DNA of 64,000 nucleotides from Tritrichomonas musculus. Lineage: Eukaryota; Parabasalia; Tritrichomonadida; Tritrichomonadidae. The notes below the pieces were generated by a model. It had not been told where the DNA came from, did no database searches, and worked only from the letters and a program-made list of their open reading frames with translations. The stretch is from NCBI GenBank assembly GCA_039105265.1, contig JAPFFF010000009.1, positions 4,340,001-4,404,000 of the forward strand, written 5' to 3'. Below are positions 1-8,613 of the stretch, in pieces. Numbering within the stretch: the stretch's first letter is position 1; each line of letters opens with the position of its first letter. The position numbers and the translations under genes were made by a program.

Positions 1-1397
1 CTCATGTTGTTGGTATCGATTTTAATTCTTTGTATCCATCATCATTCTCATCTTGTAAACATGAATTTAATAAGTATCATGGAGGTATAATGTATATGCC
101 TGGAGCATTTATTAGACGAATTGATGTTAAAGATAAAGCTTCAAAAAAGAGATGCCTCGATATCATAACAAACTCATCAAGATTCTCAAATAAACCATCA
201 TATTTGTTCTACGCTGAAGTTAAACTAAAATGTCCCACCTCAAAAATAAACTATTTTATCAATTTACCTCCTGTGTTTCGCAATATCAATATCAAAAACG
301 ATGAATCAACAATTGGCACTTATATGTACAATTACATGAAAACAAATAAATTAACTTCTACAGATATGGAAGAACGCAAGCTTACAATGCTTCTTGATAC
401 TCATGATGAATACATGATTTTCTCAAATTATTATCTCTGGTTTCTGTTAGACCACGGATTGATTATTGATGATGTTAAATCTGTTTCACAATATGAAGCT
501 CATACAGGATTTAATGAATTTGTTAGCACTTTTATGCAAAAACGTCAGGATATTATTAGTGGTGTTAGTAAAGGGAATGAGAAATTCTATAAAATATCTA
601 TGAACGGTTCATATGGATATGATGGGATGAACTCTGAGAAATTCAGTAAAGTCAAGATATGTGATGCAAATAAAGCTTATCAATATATCATCTCTCAAAC
701 TTATATGGGTGGAGCACAATTAAGTGATAATACATTTTTAATTCAACAATCACCCAAATCATATCATTGCAATACATGCATTCAAGAATCATTGTGGACT
801 CTTGATAACGCAAAGTTTTGGTATCTCACATTTTATTACGATTTTATGAATAATTGTTTTGATATGGATAGACTACATTTTATAGAGGGTGATACTGATT
901 CAGCATATTTTGCAGTTGCTGGGAACCCAAATGAAGGTCCTGAACAATTATTTGATTACGTTATTAAAAACAAAGAGTTCTACGACAAGAATGTATATAA
1001 ATTCATGCCTAACCCATCAATCAACACTATTCAAGACGAAAAAAAGATATTGGGATGTGCCATTGAAAAATATGGTGAAAACATGATAGCTCTTGCACCT
1101 AAATGTTATACTATATTTAACAGTAATGGGCAAACCAAATCACTCAAACTAAAAGGTGTATCTTTAAAGAAGAACCATATTGTGTCTTCCGATTACAAAT
1201 CTATTATTGATAATCAATCAATTAAGCTTGGTAAGAATATAAATCTTCAGATGCAAAACAATAAAATGAGTAAAATAACGGTAAACAAGAATGCTCTCAC
1301 AGGATGTCATACAAAGATGATTGTTTTACCAAATCAATCATGTGCACCTTTTGTTAGTGGCTTAACAGCGAATAATTATTTTATTAATTATAACTAA
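1..1397 (+). CDS. Protein-primed DNA polymerase B, C-terminal part
   Basis: Replicative polymerase of the Maverick. Reading from base 3, the frame opens with motif A, GIDFNSLYPSS, encoded at 12-44, so the coding sequence enters from outside the window; the first apparent start at base 30 is only a TTG inside motif A. Motif B is seen as KISMNGSYGYDG (around 590-625) and motif C as EGDTDSAYF (around 886-912), giving both catalytic aspartates of family B palm domains. The thumb and C-terminus follow to a TAA stop at 1397. The exonuclease and any terminal-protein domain lie upstream and cannot be judged. No frame break is seen in the visible part. Confidence 0.94.
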   Translation, partial: HVVGIDFNSLYPSSFSSCKHEFNKYHGGIMYMPGAFIRRIDVKDKASKKRCLDIITNSSRFSNKPSYLFYAEVKLKCPTSKINYFINLPPVFRNINIKNDESTIGTYMYNYMKTNKLTSTDMEERKLTMLLDTHDEYMIFSNYYLWFLLDHGLIIDDVKSVSQYEAHTGFNEFVSTFMQKRQDIISGVSKGNEKFYKISMNGSYGYDGMNSEKFSKVKICDANKAYQYIISQTYMGGAQLSDNTFLIQQSPKSYHCNTCIQESLWTLDNAKFWYLTFYYDFMNNCFDMDRLHFIEGDTDSAYFAVAGNPNEGPEQLFDYVIKNKEFYDKNVYKFMPNPSINTIQDEKKILGCAIEKYGENMIALAPKCYTIFNSNGQTKSLKLKGVSLKKNHIVSSDYKSIIDNQSIKLGKNINLQMQNNKMSKITVNKNALTGCHTKMIVLPNQSCAPFVSGLTANNYFINYN

Positions 1398-1422
1398 ATA
1401 GTTATTTTTTTATTCTTAACAA

Positions 1423-1857
1423 ATGACAAACGAAATAATAAGAAAAATCGATGATATAATAGCTGATTTGTATACATTAAAATTATGGGTACATACTGAA
1501 CAAAAAAAAGACAGTTCGTCTAATAGTGAACCACAAAGTGGTGAAGAGAATTCGTTAGAAGAACATACAATTGACTTGCAAAGTAATACCAAAGCTAAAG
1601 CTTGTGACTGTGTAGCAGAGCCTAGGAAAGTCATCCATAGACGAACAAACCGTTCATTCCCATTAAATAAATCAAAGAATCTCAATGATGAACAACGTAA
1701 TAAAGTATTAGCATTTGCAAATGAAAATAAACAACTCATCTTGAATCAACCATCTGCTACAAGAAATGAATTCCTTCAAAAGCTTGTTCACGATAAATTG
1801 AATATTAATCTTTCTGCATACATGTCTTGTAAAATAATTACTATGCTCAGTATTTGA
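1423..1857 (+). CDS. Small hypothetical Maverick protein, 144 aa
   Basis: The frame begins at an ATG 25 bp after the polymerase stop and ends at TGA. Its last 11 bp overlap the end of the convergent fiber-like gene, typical of the tight packing here. The N-terminal 35 residues look helical, the middle (35-75) is Ser/Glu/Asn-rich and probably disordered, and the C-terminal half is helical and basic (NLNDEQRNKVLAFANENKQ). I do not recognise a family. Position and compactness suggest a real Maverick gene. Confidence 0.6.
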   Translation: MTNEIIRKIDDIIADLYTLKLWVHTEQKKDSSSNSEPQSGEENSLEEHTIDLQSNTKAKACDCVAEPRKVIHRRTNRSFPLNKSKNLNDEQRNKVLAFANENKQLILNQPSATRNEFLQKLVHDKLNINLSAYMSCKIITMLSI

Positions 1858-4381
1858 ATACAGCAAGCGTTTTATCATCTATTATTGCAGTGATAACCCC
1901 CACAGTCATACGTTTAATCTTTGATGTTATTGCAGTTTCACCACTGAGAATCTTCAATTTATTGTCTTCATTATCAATAAATACTTCATCTCCAATACCA
2001 TAACAAGATGAATCATCAACTTTTACAAGATAATCACCATGTGAAGTGAAGGTAATACAATTATTTTTTTGGTCAATTCTAACACAAATACCAACATATT
2101 CTTTCCATGAACCAGTAGTTTTGACACTGCAAATACAATCTGTTGTATCACTCACAGTTGAAGATATCCACGTATCACCATCATGTTTATAAACCTTACC
2201 AGTCATATATACGGGAGCTCCAATAACGAAATCATTTATTGAATTTACAGATGACTCGATTGGGGAGTAGTGGGTGATGGTTGTGTTTGATTTGTGTAAA
2301 TTTGTTATTTTTGTATGTAAGGTTTGGTATAATTGTAATGATAGATTTGTTGATGTACACTTATTAGATGCCTTCATTAATAATACATCCATATTATCTA
2401 TATTTCCATCGTTGTCAAATAAAACACTTTCAATTAAGTCATTCTTATTGATATAATCATTTAATGAACTCTTCAATGCAAAATTATCATTCACATATTT
2501 CACAGATGAAATCATATTATCGCTCACAGGTTGGTTGCTGGTTAATGTGATAGATGCATCATAAATATTAGACAATGTATCATCCGCGGCTCTCAATGAA
2601 ACAATATGGGTATTATAATTAATGTTTATTAATTCATTGCTTGTTGATTTGTAAATCATATTCAAACTTTTATATAAACTGTATTCGTATTCAACTTCTT
2701 CATATGATGCATCATCAGCATTTCGTTTGAATTTGACGATAATATTTTTGGTTGTGAATACTCTTCTTATATCATCATCAGGAACTACACAACCACTTTC
2801 ATTCTGTGTACATTGAATTGTGATTTGTTCTGGATTTTCATCAACAACATTTGCAGTTTTAATAAATGGTGATTCGATTTGTGCTTTAATGACGTTGATT
2901 AACCATTGAGTATTGCCACTTGAATTACACAACATAAATTCGCCACGGTCATACCATACAATAGATAATCCATTATCTAACATCATTCTATACCCTCTCA
3001 TATATTTTTCATAAGGCTTGAATATCAAATCAAAATGTTGAATATTGTTAATGTAATCCTTGTTAGAACCCCAATTAACATCAAATATCACATGTATATC
3101 GGTTTCTGGTAAGTATGGTTTTACAAATATATAATCACGAACTGGAACCGGATATTCAATATTCAATTCAGTGCCATACAACGCAGTACTCAATGCAGAT
3201 TCATTAATCAAATCAGTTGGTATCTCAGGAATATCCTTCTTCAATGCATAAGTGTTTGACACATATCTAGCCGAATAAGCGTTTTTGTCTGTTGGTTCGA
3301 CAGTTTTGGTTATTGAACATGATAATATTTCTGGTGTTTCACCAGTTCCTGGATTGATTAATTCATGGGAGTTATACAGATACCATAGACTAGAATCACT
3401 TCCTTCCATACGCAGTATCTGAGAGGGTAGATTATCATCATCGTCATTGTACGAATAGTCTGCGTGAACATAATGGGCTGTATAGTAACTGTCTGATGAT
3501 ACAATATCCAACCCATATTGCTCAATCAGTATATGATATGGGTCGTAATCCAAATCAAGAATTGTATTATTGACAATTTTGAATTGAATAGTTGTTTGTC
3601 CCTCAATAATCTCTGGGATTTCGCTTTTCACTTGCTCAATAATCTTTGGGAGGTCTTCTTTTGAAACATATTCTCTGGCACAAGAATCCAAAGCTGCTTG
3701 AAGACCTTCATTAGCTGCCATACTTGTTAAACACATTGATGCTTGAGCTGATAATGGGTTAACATCATCAGCCATCAATTTCTGAAACATTTCGTCTGAT
3801 AATTGGTCTCTTATGTTCAATTGCAATTCACTATTTTTGAGAACTGTGGGTATCTCTGACAAGTCTTCTTTTTTTGCATACAATGTCATATCTGGCAAGT
3901 CTTCTGTTTTCGCGTATGGTTCCAAAGCAGTTGTCAAAGCAGATTCATTAACCAAATCTGTAGGTATTTCAGGTATGTCAGTTGATAATGCAAAATTGTT
4001 AACAACGTAATCGCGTAATGTATTAATAGCGTTTTGAATTTCTTCACTACTAGCATACTTTAATAATTCTTTATTGAATTCCTCTGTTTTCAAATAATCG
4101 AATAAATCAGTTGTTTTCGCATAAGACTGTAAGTCCTGCGCTTTAGCGTACTCGCTTAAGCTCGTAAGCTTTGCATACTCATCAAGATTCGTAAGCTTTG
4201 CGTAAGGTTTCAATAATTCTTTCAATTCCTCGGTATTCAAGCTTGACCCCAAATTATTTCCGTTATTACACTTACACCCACATGAAGTGGCATATTGTTT
4301 TATGTATTCTATTATTAATTCATCTATTGTATTTACCCTTTTGATACCACCTGCTTGCTCTATCGTAAACATTTTGAACAT
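1847..4381 (-). CDS. Fiber/tail-like protein with repeated YAK...DL modules, 844 aa
   Basis: Residues about 45-200 carry a repeated motif of the type YAKxxDLxxYAK, followed by VNNFAL, IPEIPTDL and NESALxTAL units that recur near residue 390. Such short alternating modules are typical of trimeric phage and viral fiber shafts. The last 120 residues (from VIGAPVYMTG) are Gly- and beta-rich with a pattern like small capsid-decoration or tail-tip beta barrels; that is inference from composition only. A structural, host-attachment-like role fits an element with capsid genes. The start ATG lies only 5 bp from the ATG of the divergent 876-aa gene, and TCATTTATT just upstream could serve as initiator. 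Confidence 0.65.
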   Translation of the reverse strand: MFKMFTIEQAGGIKRVNTIDELIIEYIKQYATSCGCKCNNGNNLGSSLNTEELKELLKPYAKLTNLDEYAKLTSLSEYAKAQDLQSYAKTTDLFDYLKTEEFNKELLKYASSEEIQNAINTLRDYVVNNFALSTDIPEIPTDLVNESALTTALEPYAKTEDLPDMTLYAKKEDLSEIPTVLKNSELQLNIRDQLSDEMFQKLMADDVNPLSAQASMCLTSMAANEGLQAALDSCAREYVSKEDLPKIIEQVKSEIPEIIEGQTTIQFKIVNNTILDLDYDPYHILIEQYGLDIVSSDSYYTAHYVHADYSYNDDDDNLPSQILRMEGSDSSLWYLYNSHELINPGTGETPEILSCSITKTVEPTDKNAYSARYVSNTYALKKDIPEIPTDLINESALSTALYGTELNIEYPVPVRDYIFVKPYLPETDIHVIFDVNWGSNKDYINNIQHFDLIFKPYEKYMRGYRMMLDNGLSIVWYDRGEFMLCNSSGNTQWLINVIKAQIESPFIKTANVVDENPEQITIQCTQNESGCVVPDDDIRRVFTTKNIIVKFKRNADDASYEEVEYEYSLYKSLNMIYKSTSNELININYNTHIVSLRAADDTLSNIYDASITLTSNQPVSDNMISSVKYVNDNFALKSSLNDYINKNDLIESVLFDNDGNIDNMDVLLMKASNKCTSTNLSLQLYQTLHTKITNLHKSNTTITHYSPIESSVNSINDFVIGAPVYMTGKVYKHDGDTWISSTVSDTTDCICSVKTTGSWKEYVGICVRIDQKNNCITFTSHGDYLVKVDDSSCYGIGDEVFIDNEDNKLKILSGETAITSKIKRMTVGVITAIIDDKTLAVFKY

Positions 4382-4390
4382 AATAAATGA
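4382..4390 (-). promoter_or_regulatory. Candidate initiator of the fiber-like gene, overlapping the divergent start codon
   Basis: On the minus strand the bases directly upstream of the fiber-gene ATG read TCATTTATT, matching the TCA-type Inr of trichomonads. Only AATAA separates the two divergent ATGs, so this initiator includes the first codon of the plus-strand gene. Function is inferred from the motif. Confidence 0.4.
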
Positions 4391-7017
4391 CGTCAGATGT
4401 GGATGAACAATTAATAATGAATGAGGTGAAAAAGAAAGATTATCAAGATATGCTCATATTCATGTTCCAAAATAGTAAATCAGAGCAAATAAAAACAATA
4501 ATACACAATATTATTGAGTATCTCAAGAATCCTCGTAACTATATCAAAGACGTGAAAGAAAAGCTAAAAGATATGCTTGATAAATATAACGCAAAGCCTA
4601 AAGGAAGTAAAAGACAAAAAAATGAATTAGCAAAAATACTTGATTCAAAAGCGAATTACTTTATTGATATATCTGGCTTACTAAAAGATAAAGCTGCGGG
4701 CACTCGCAGCCTCCGACAAGCGGAGGAAGAAAAGCCTGTTATTCCACAAATTGAGGAAGAGGAAGAACCTGACTTGGAAGGCCACTATTTTAGAAACAGA
4801 ATTAATAAAGACATTGAATCACTTAGTAATTTATTTACACTTGATAGTAATCATATTAATGCTTTACACTTATTTTATTGTATTGCTGATGACTCAAAAA
4901 GGTATCCGTTATTTAATAAAAAAGATACTACACAGATTCAATTACTCGTTGTATCATTAACTGAAAACATAGATTCACATAAAAACAATAAGATACCAGA
5001 TGACATAAATAACCTAATGCAATTTGAGAAACAAAGAAGACAAACCAATATTGAAACAATGAGAAAGTTAGCTGAATCTAATCAAGAAGGTCAGCAATTA
5101 TTAGATGCTTACAATAAATCTTCTACAATTGATGCTAACCAACTAGAAAGGTTTGGCTTATTAAATGAAGAGTTTACTGCTAAAAACCTTTATGGTTACT
5201 ATAATAGGTCTATAAATCCTAAAGATGACTCCGATGTTAGAGTTAGGAATATCGCATTACAATTACATGATGCAATAAGAGAAACAAACATATTTGAAGA
5301 AACAACTGAACCTAAAAACAAAAAGCAACTCAAACAATTAATAAAGTACCTTAATGAAAATGGAGATAGAGAAATATTTTTTAATATGAATAGTGATATA
5401 GAAGAGCAAAGTGATATAGAAGAGCAAAGTGAATCTGCGCCACAGGCGAGTCTTTCAAAGAAAGCCGAACATTTGCAAAGCAAAGTTGTTAAAGACAATT
5501 ATCATGCAATTGACGTAAATCTAGAAGATGATAGTGAATCTTTATCCGACTATAAAACAATGTCGAAGCGTGTTTTTAGCACACCAACCAAAGAATATCT
5601 TAGAAGAAACAAACCAATTGAAGCTGAAGATGACCACACCAACTTTTCAGAACTATTGAACTCAAATATTGAAACAACAAAAGGACCTGAAGTAAATGCT
5701 GCTGAATTCTTAAATGAATATATGAAGTCTATCCCAACAGGTAAACGTGCTGGTAAAACATTTGAAGCATCACAAAAACGTATGAGCGACCTGTACATTT
5801 TCGAAAACAAACAAAGTATTGATGTTAGTAAATATCGAGGGGAATTATTTGATATTCTTATTAACGGTAATTACCGTGTCAAGTTTTCACCTAAATGTGC
5901 TACAAGAGATGGAGCAGAAGCTTATTGCAAGAAAAGATTTGATAAAAATGGATATCCATTATATCGTTTAGTACCAGCTAGGCATGACACTAAAGACCCT
6001 CTCGGTAATCCAATTTGTGATTTAAACGGTGATAGAGTTGAAGATATTGTTATTGTTGATACCCGTGGTAAGCCTGTTATTATTAATGGATATCGTCTTG
6101 TTAAAGCAGACCCTTATAAGAAATTATGGCAAACCGAACGTATTGCTGGTAAAACAAATGATTCATTTGAAGTATGGCTTAAGAATCTTATGGGAGCTAA
6201 ACGAACATGGGAATACACTCCAGAACAATGGAATGAAGGTAAGTTTAAACCTGAAATTGATAAGAAATTAGAAAAAGTAATAAACTCATATCAATCTGTT
6301 GGTTTATCCAAACCCAAAATCAGTACCAAAATTACTGCAAGAGGTTTGTGGAGTTCTATATTTTCAAAAATATGGCAAACTGTTTTATACAATATATTTA
6401 CTAATGAAGAATACAAAGATTTGGAACCATTAAAATGTATATTTAGTTATTTCAAAGTATGTACAGCCATATTTATTGCACGTTATGAATCTAAAGTGAT
6501 GAAAGACCATGAATGCAATGATTGGAGTAATTGGGCTAAATATAAGAAATTACATCCAAAATCCGTAAATGCTGAATTGGGTGTTATGATTCAAAAAGAA
6601 TATAATGAAAGCATTAAAGCGACTATGCCAGTTGATGGAGAAATAAATAGTGATGGTGAAATATCAGGAGTATTACAAGAAATATTGGAGCAAACAAATG
6701 ACCTCATCTTTAAGACTGGTCTTGGATTCACAGAAGATAAGAAAGACCAATATGCACAGTTAGCTCAAGCTATAATTGAAAATAAAGTAAGTACAGCAAC
6801 AAAGAAGCAATTACAAGACAAATTTGGTGAAAATATTGATGCTTGGATTGATTCACAAGTTGGTGGAAATTACACCACAATCAAAGGATTATATAAGGCT
6901 GCACATAAAGGTGCTGGTGATAAATCATATATTAGGTCACGAACTGTTGAAAAGCCAGCTACAGCTGAAATTGTTGAGGAACCTTCTGATGATGATGACG
7001 ATGAAGATGAAGCATAA
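4387..7017 (+). CDS. Large hypothetical Maverick protein, 876 aa
   Basis: A single long frame, divergent from the fiber-like gene. The N-terminal 95 residues are Lys-rich and helical. Residues 100-113 (AAGTRSLRQAEEE) are encoded by two adjacent perfect DNA hairpins and look like an inserted segment. The middle is acidic and low in complexity, with a repeated SDIEEQ. Residues about 480-720 appear folded, with many aromatic residues (RTWEYTPEQW, LWSSIFSKIWQ). The C-terminus is a strongly acidic tail (SDDDDDEDEA). No family is recognised. Size and position resemble the large uncharacterised proteins of trichomonad Mavericks, but I cannot assign a function. Confidence 0.75.
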   Translation: MTSDVDEQLIMNEVKKKDYQDMLIFMFQNSKSEQIKTIIHNIIEYLKNPRNYIKDVKEKLKDMLDKYNAKPKGSKRQKNELAKILDSKANYFIDISGLLKDKAAGTRSLRQAEEEKPVIPQIEEEEEPDLEGHYFRNRINKDIESLSNLFTLDSNHINALHLFYCIADDSKRYPLFNKKDTTQIQLLVVSLTENIDSHKNNKIPDDINNLMQFEKQRRQTNIETMRKLAESNQEGQQLLDAYNKSSTIDANQLERFGLLNEEFTAKNLYGYYNRSINPKDDSDVRVRNIALQLHDAIRETNIFEETTEPKNKKQLKQLIKYLNENGDREIFFNMNSDIEEQSDIEEQSESAPQASLSKKAEHLQSKVVKDNYHAIDVNLEDDSESLSDYKTMSKRVFSTPTKEYLRRNKPIEAEDDHTNFSELLNSNIETTKGPEVNAAEFLNEYMKSIPTGKRAGKTFEASQKRMSDLYIFENKQSIDVSKYRGELFDILINGNYRVKFSPKCATRDGAEAYCKKRFDKNGYPLYRLVPARHDTKDPLGNPICDLNGDRVEDIVIVDTRGKPVIINGYRLVKADPYKKLWQTERIAGKTNDSFEVWLKNLMGAKRTWEYTPEQWNEGKFKPEIDKKLEKVINSYQSVGLSKPKISTKITARGLWSSIFSKIWQTVLYNIFTNEEYKDLEPLKCIFSYFKVCTAIFIARYESKVMKDHECNDWSNWAKYKKLHPKSVNAELGVMIQKEYNESIKATMPVDGEINSDGEISGVLQEILEQTNDLIFKTGLGFTEDKKDQYAQLAQAIIENKVSTATKKQLQDKFGENIDAWIDSQVGGNYTTIKGLYKAAHKGAGDKSYIRSRTVEKPATAEIVEEPSDDDDDEDEA
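4693..4726. repeat. Pair of adjacent hairpins inside the 876-aa gene
   Basis: GCTGCG (4693-4698) pairs with CGCAGC (4705-4710) over a 6-nt loop, and CCTCCG (4710-4715) pairs with CGGAGG (4721-4726) over ACAAG. The two stems share one base. It is GC-rich against AT-rich surroundings and keeps the frame open. It may be a relative of the twin-hairpin element found elsewhere in this Maverick, but it lacks the GCCC linker. Confidence 0.6.
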
Positions 7018-7051
7018 AAAAATTACTATTCCTACTTTATATCCTTGCTAA

Positions 7052-8047
7052 TTATTTTTTTGAACCTGGTAATTTGAATGTTGTTGTATGCGCCTTATTT
7101 GTTCCTGGATTTACCTGTGACTGCATAGCAGGCCCAAGCTTCGCTTGCGACAAGAAATCATTTTTAGCTTCTGTTGGACTTGCAACCTTTTGATTCTTAG
7201 ATGTATTACGAGCTATACTAGATTTTTCAGGTTCTTGGTAAAAATATTTGAATTCAGTTATTGGTGATGGTAATACCTTCTTTGGGCGTATTTCATCGGG
7301 TATATCAAGTTTTTCATTATTATATTCAATATTTACTTTTGGGTCATATCCACTAAATAAGGAAGGCTCCCTAGGATGTGAATTATTTGTATTTACCTTT
7401 AAGATAGGGCTTGTGATATTTGATTTGAATACATTGAATACTGGAAAATGGTATTTCCAATCCTGAAATTCATATTTGAAACCTTTAATATCAGCATCTT
7501 CATTTTTATTTCGCAATCGAACTTTCTGCCATTGGCTCATGAATGCTTCTTTTTCGAAACAGAGAAAGATAATTATTGGTACTGGCTTAACTGTGCAATC
7601 AACGTCTACGCTCGAAGATAGTTGATAACAGAAATTATTTGTTTCTTTTACATCATATCTATAATCATAGTCTCCAATCAATAGTATATATGTTTTATTT
7701 AGGTCAGGAAATGATTTTTCAACAAATTGGATATCTGTATTACCAAAATTAGAAAAAAGGTCCACAGTTATTGTGAATAAACGTAATAGACTAGGATCGT
7801 TTGTATTATTTATATTTCTCTCATCTTTGAAATCCACTTTTTTAGGTAAATCCAACGTTACTTCACTACCATTAATAAGTACAAATAATTCATGGTAATT
7901 ACTACTTAAATACAATAAGACTCTCCTATTTCTTTCAGAGATATATGAAAACAGTTGATGGTCCTTATTAATATTGATACAATTTGGATCTTGCAAATTA
8001 AGTTCTTGCAGTGCTGTGAATACCGATTTTTGGTTGCTGTTATTCAT
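7052..8047 (-). CDS. Hypothetical Maverick protein, 331 aa
   Basis: The frame starts at ATG and converges on the 876-aa gene, leaving 34 bp between stops. Residues 1-210 have alternating hydrophobic strands (RRVLLYLSSNYHELFVLI, NKTYILLIGDYDYRYDV, VPIIIFLCFEKE) and look folded. The last 120 residues are Pro/Ser/Lys-rich and probably disordered. A twin-hairpin element at 7121-7147 encodes the SQAKLGPA stretch near the C-terminus. There is no recognised family; a virion or replication accessory role is possible. Confidence 0.65.
   Translation of the reverse strand: MNNSNQKSVFTALQELNLQDPNCININKDHQLFSYISERNRRVLLYLSSNYHELFVLINGSEVTLDLPKKVDFKDERNINNTNDPSLLRLFTITVDLFSNFGNTDIQFVEKSFPDLNKTYILLIGDYDYRYDVKETNNFCYQLSSSVDVDCTVKPVPIIIFLCFEKEAFMSQWQKVRLRNKNEDADIKGFKYEFQDWKYHFPVFNVFKSNITSPILKVNTNNSHPREPSLFSGYDPKVNIEYNNEKLDIPDEIRPKKVLPSPITEFKYFYQEPEKSSIARNTSKNQKVASPTEAKNDFLSQAKLGPAMQSQVNPGTNKAHTTTFKLPGSKK
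7121..7147. repeat. Twin-hairpin element, copy 1
   Basis: CTGC-ATA-GCAG, then GCCC, then AAGC-TTC-GCTT, then G. Each hairpin is 4+3+4 nt. It sits in frame in the 3' part of the minus-strand 331-aa gene. Confidence 0.75.
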
Positions 8048-8104
8048 TTTTTATTCAAAAAAAGCTATAGCTTAACAATAACTCTGTTCTTGAAAAGTTG
8101 TAGC

Positions 8105-8497
8105 TTAATAAATAAGAAGGCAGCTCATGATAAATGCTGATGGTATGATTGAATTGCCATACAAATCGGTAAACCATATCTTGTAATCTCTCTTATTGCT
8201 ACTGAAGAATTCGTATTTTCGATATTTGGTTTGACGCTTATTAGCTAACATAATGAATGAATCACAATATGCATCTAATTGAACTATATCTGAATGCACC
8301 ATTAAATCACCAACTAAAAAGTCTTTTACAATTGCTCCAACATATTGAATTACAATATATTTCTTGTTTCTGCTTGATACAAATTCAAGTGGCAACGTAA
8401 ATTCTGTTGATTGAGTGTGGAAATAACGTTTTGTTATGGGCTGTTTTACATTGCTTGTTGCAACATTCTTGATATTATTCATAAGCATTTTTTTCAT
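8105..8497 (-). CDS. Small beta-rich hypothetical protein, 130 aa
   Basis: An ATG-started frame (in-frame ATGs at residues 1, 4 and 6) between the 331-aa gene and the integrase. The pattern of alternating hydrophobic residues (KYIVIQYVGAIVKDFL, IVQLDAYCDSFIML, YKIWFTDLYGNSI) suggests mostly beta strands, as in small single jelly-roll or beta-sandwich proteins. A minor capsid or penton role would fit the context, but nothing in the primary sequence proves it. Confidence 0.55.
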   Translation of the reverse strand: MKKMLMNNIKNVATSNVKQPITKRYFHTQSTEFTLPLEFVSSRNKKYIVIQYVGAIVKDFLVGDLMVHSDIVQLDAYCDSFIMLANKRQTKYRKYEFFSSNKRDYKIWFTDLYGNSIIPSAFIMSCLLIY

Positions 8498-8502
8498 AGA
8501 AA

Positions 8503-8613
8503 CTAAATGTTAAAATACTTAATGTAATCTTCATTTAAGTCTCCAAATGAATTACATATGAATTTCGTATATATAATAGGTACTTCAATAATAGCTTTTT
8601 CAGCATCAGTCAT
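8503..8613 (-). CDS. Tiny ORF coupled to the integrase stop, 36 aa
   Basis: The ATG overlaps the integrase TGA as ATGA. The peptide (MTDAEKAIIEVPIIYTKF...) ends at TAG. In the same frame, coding-like sequence extends upstream through the hairpin cluster at 8632-8682. It could be a separate translationally coupled gene, or the original C-terminus of the integrase put out of frame when hairpin elements inserted. Both are inferences. Confidence 0.3.
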   Translation of the reverse strand: MTDAEKAIIEVPIIYTKFICNSFGDLNEDYIKYFNI

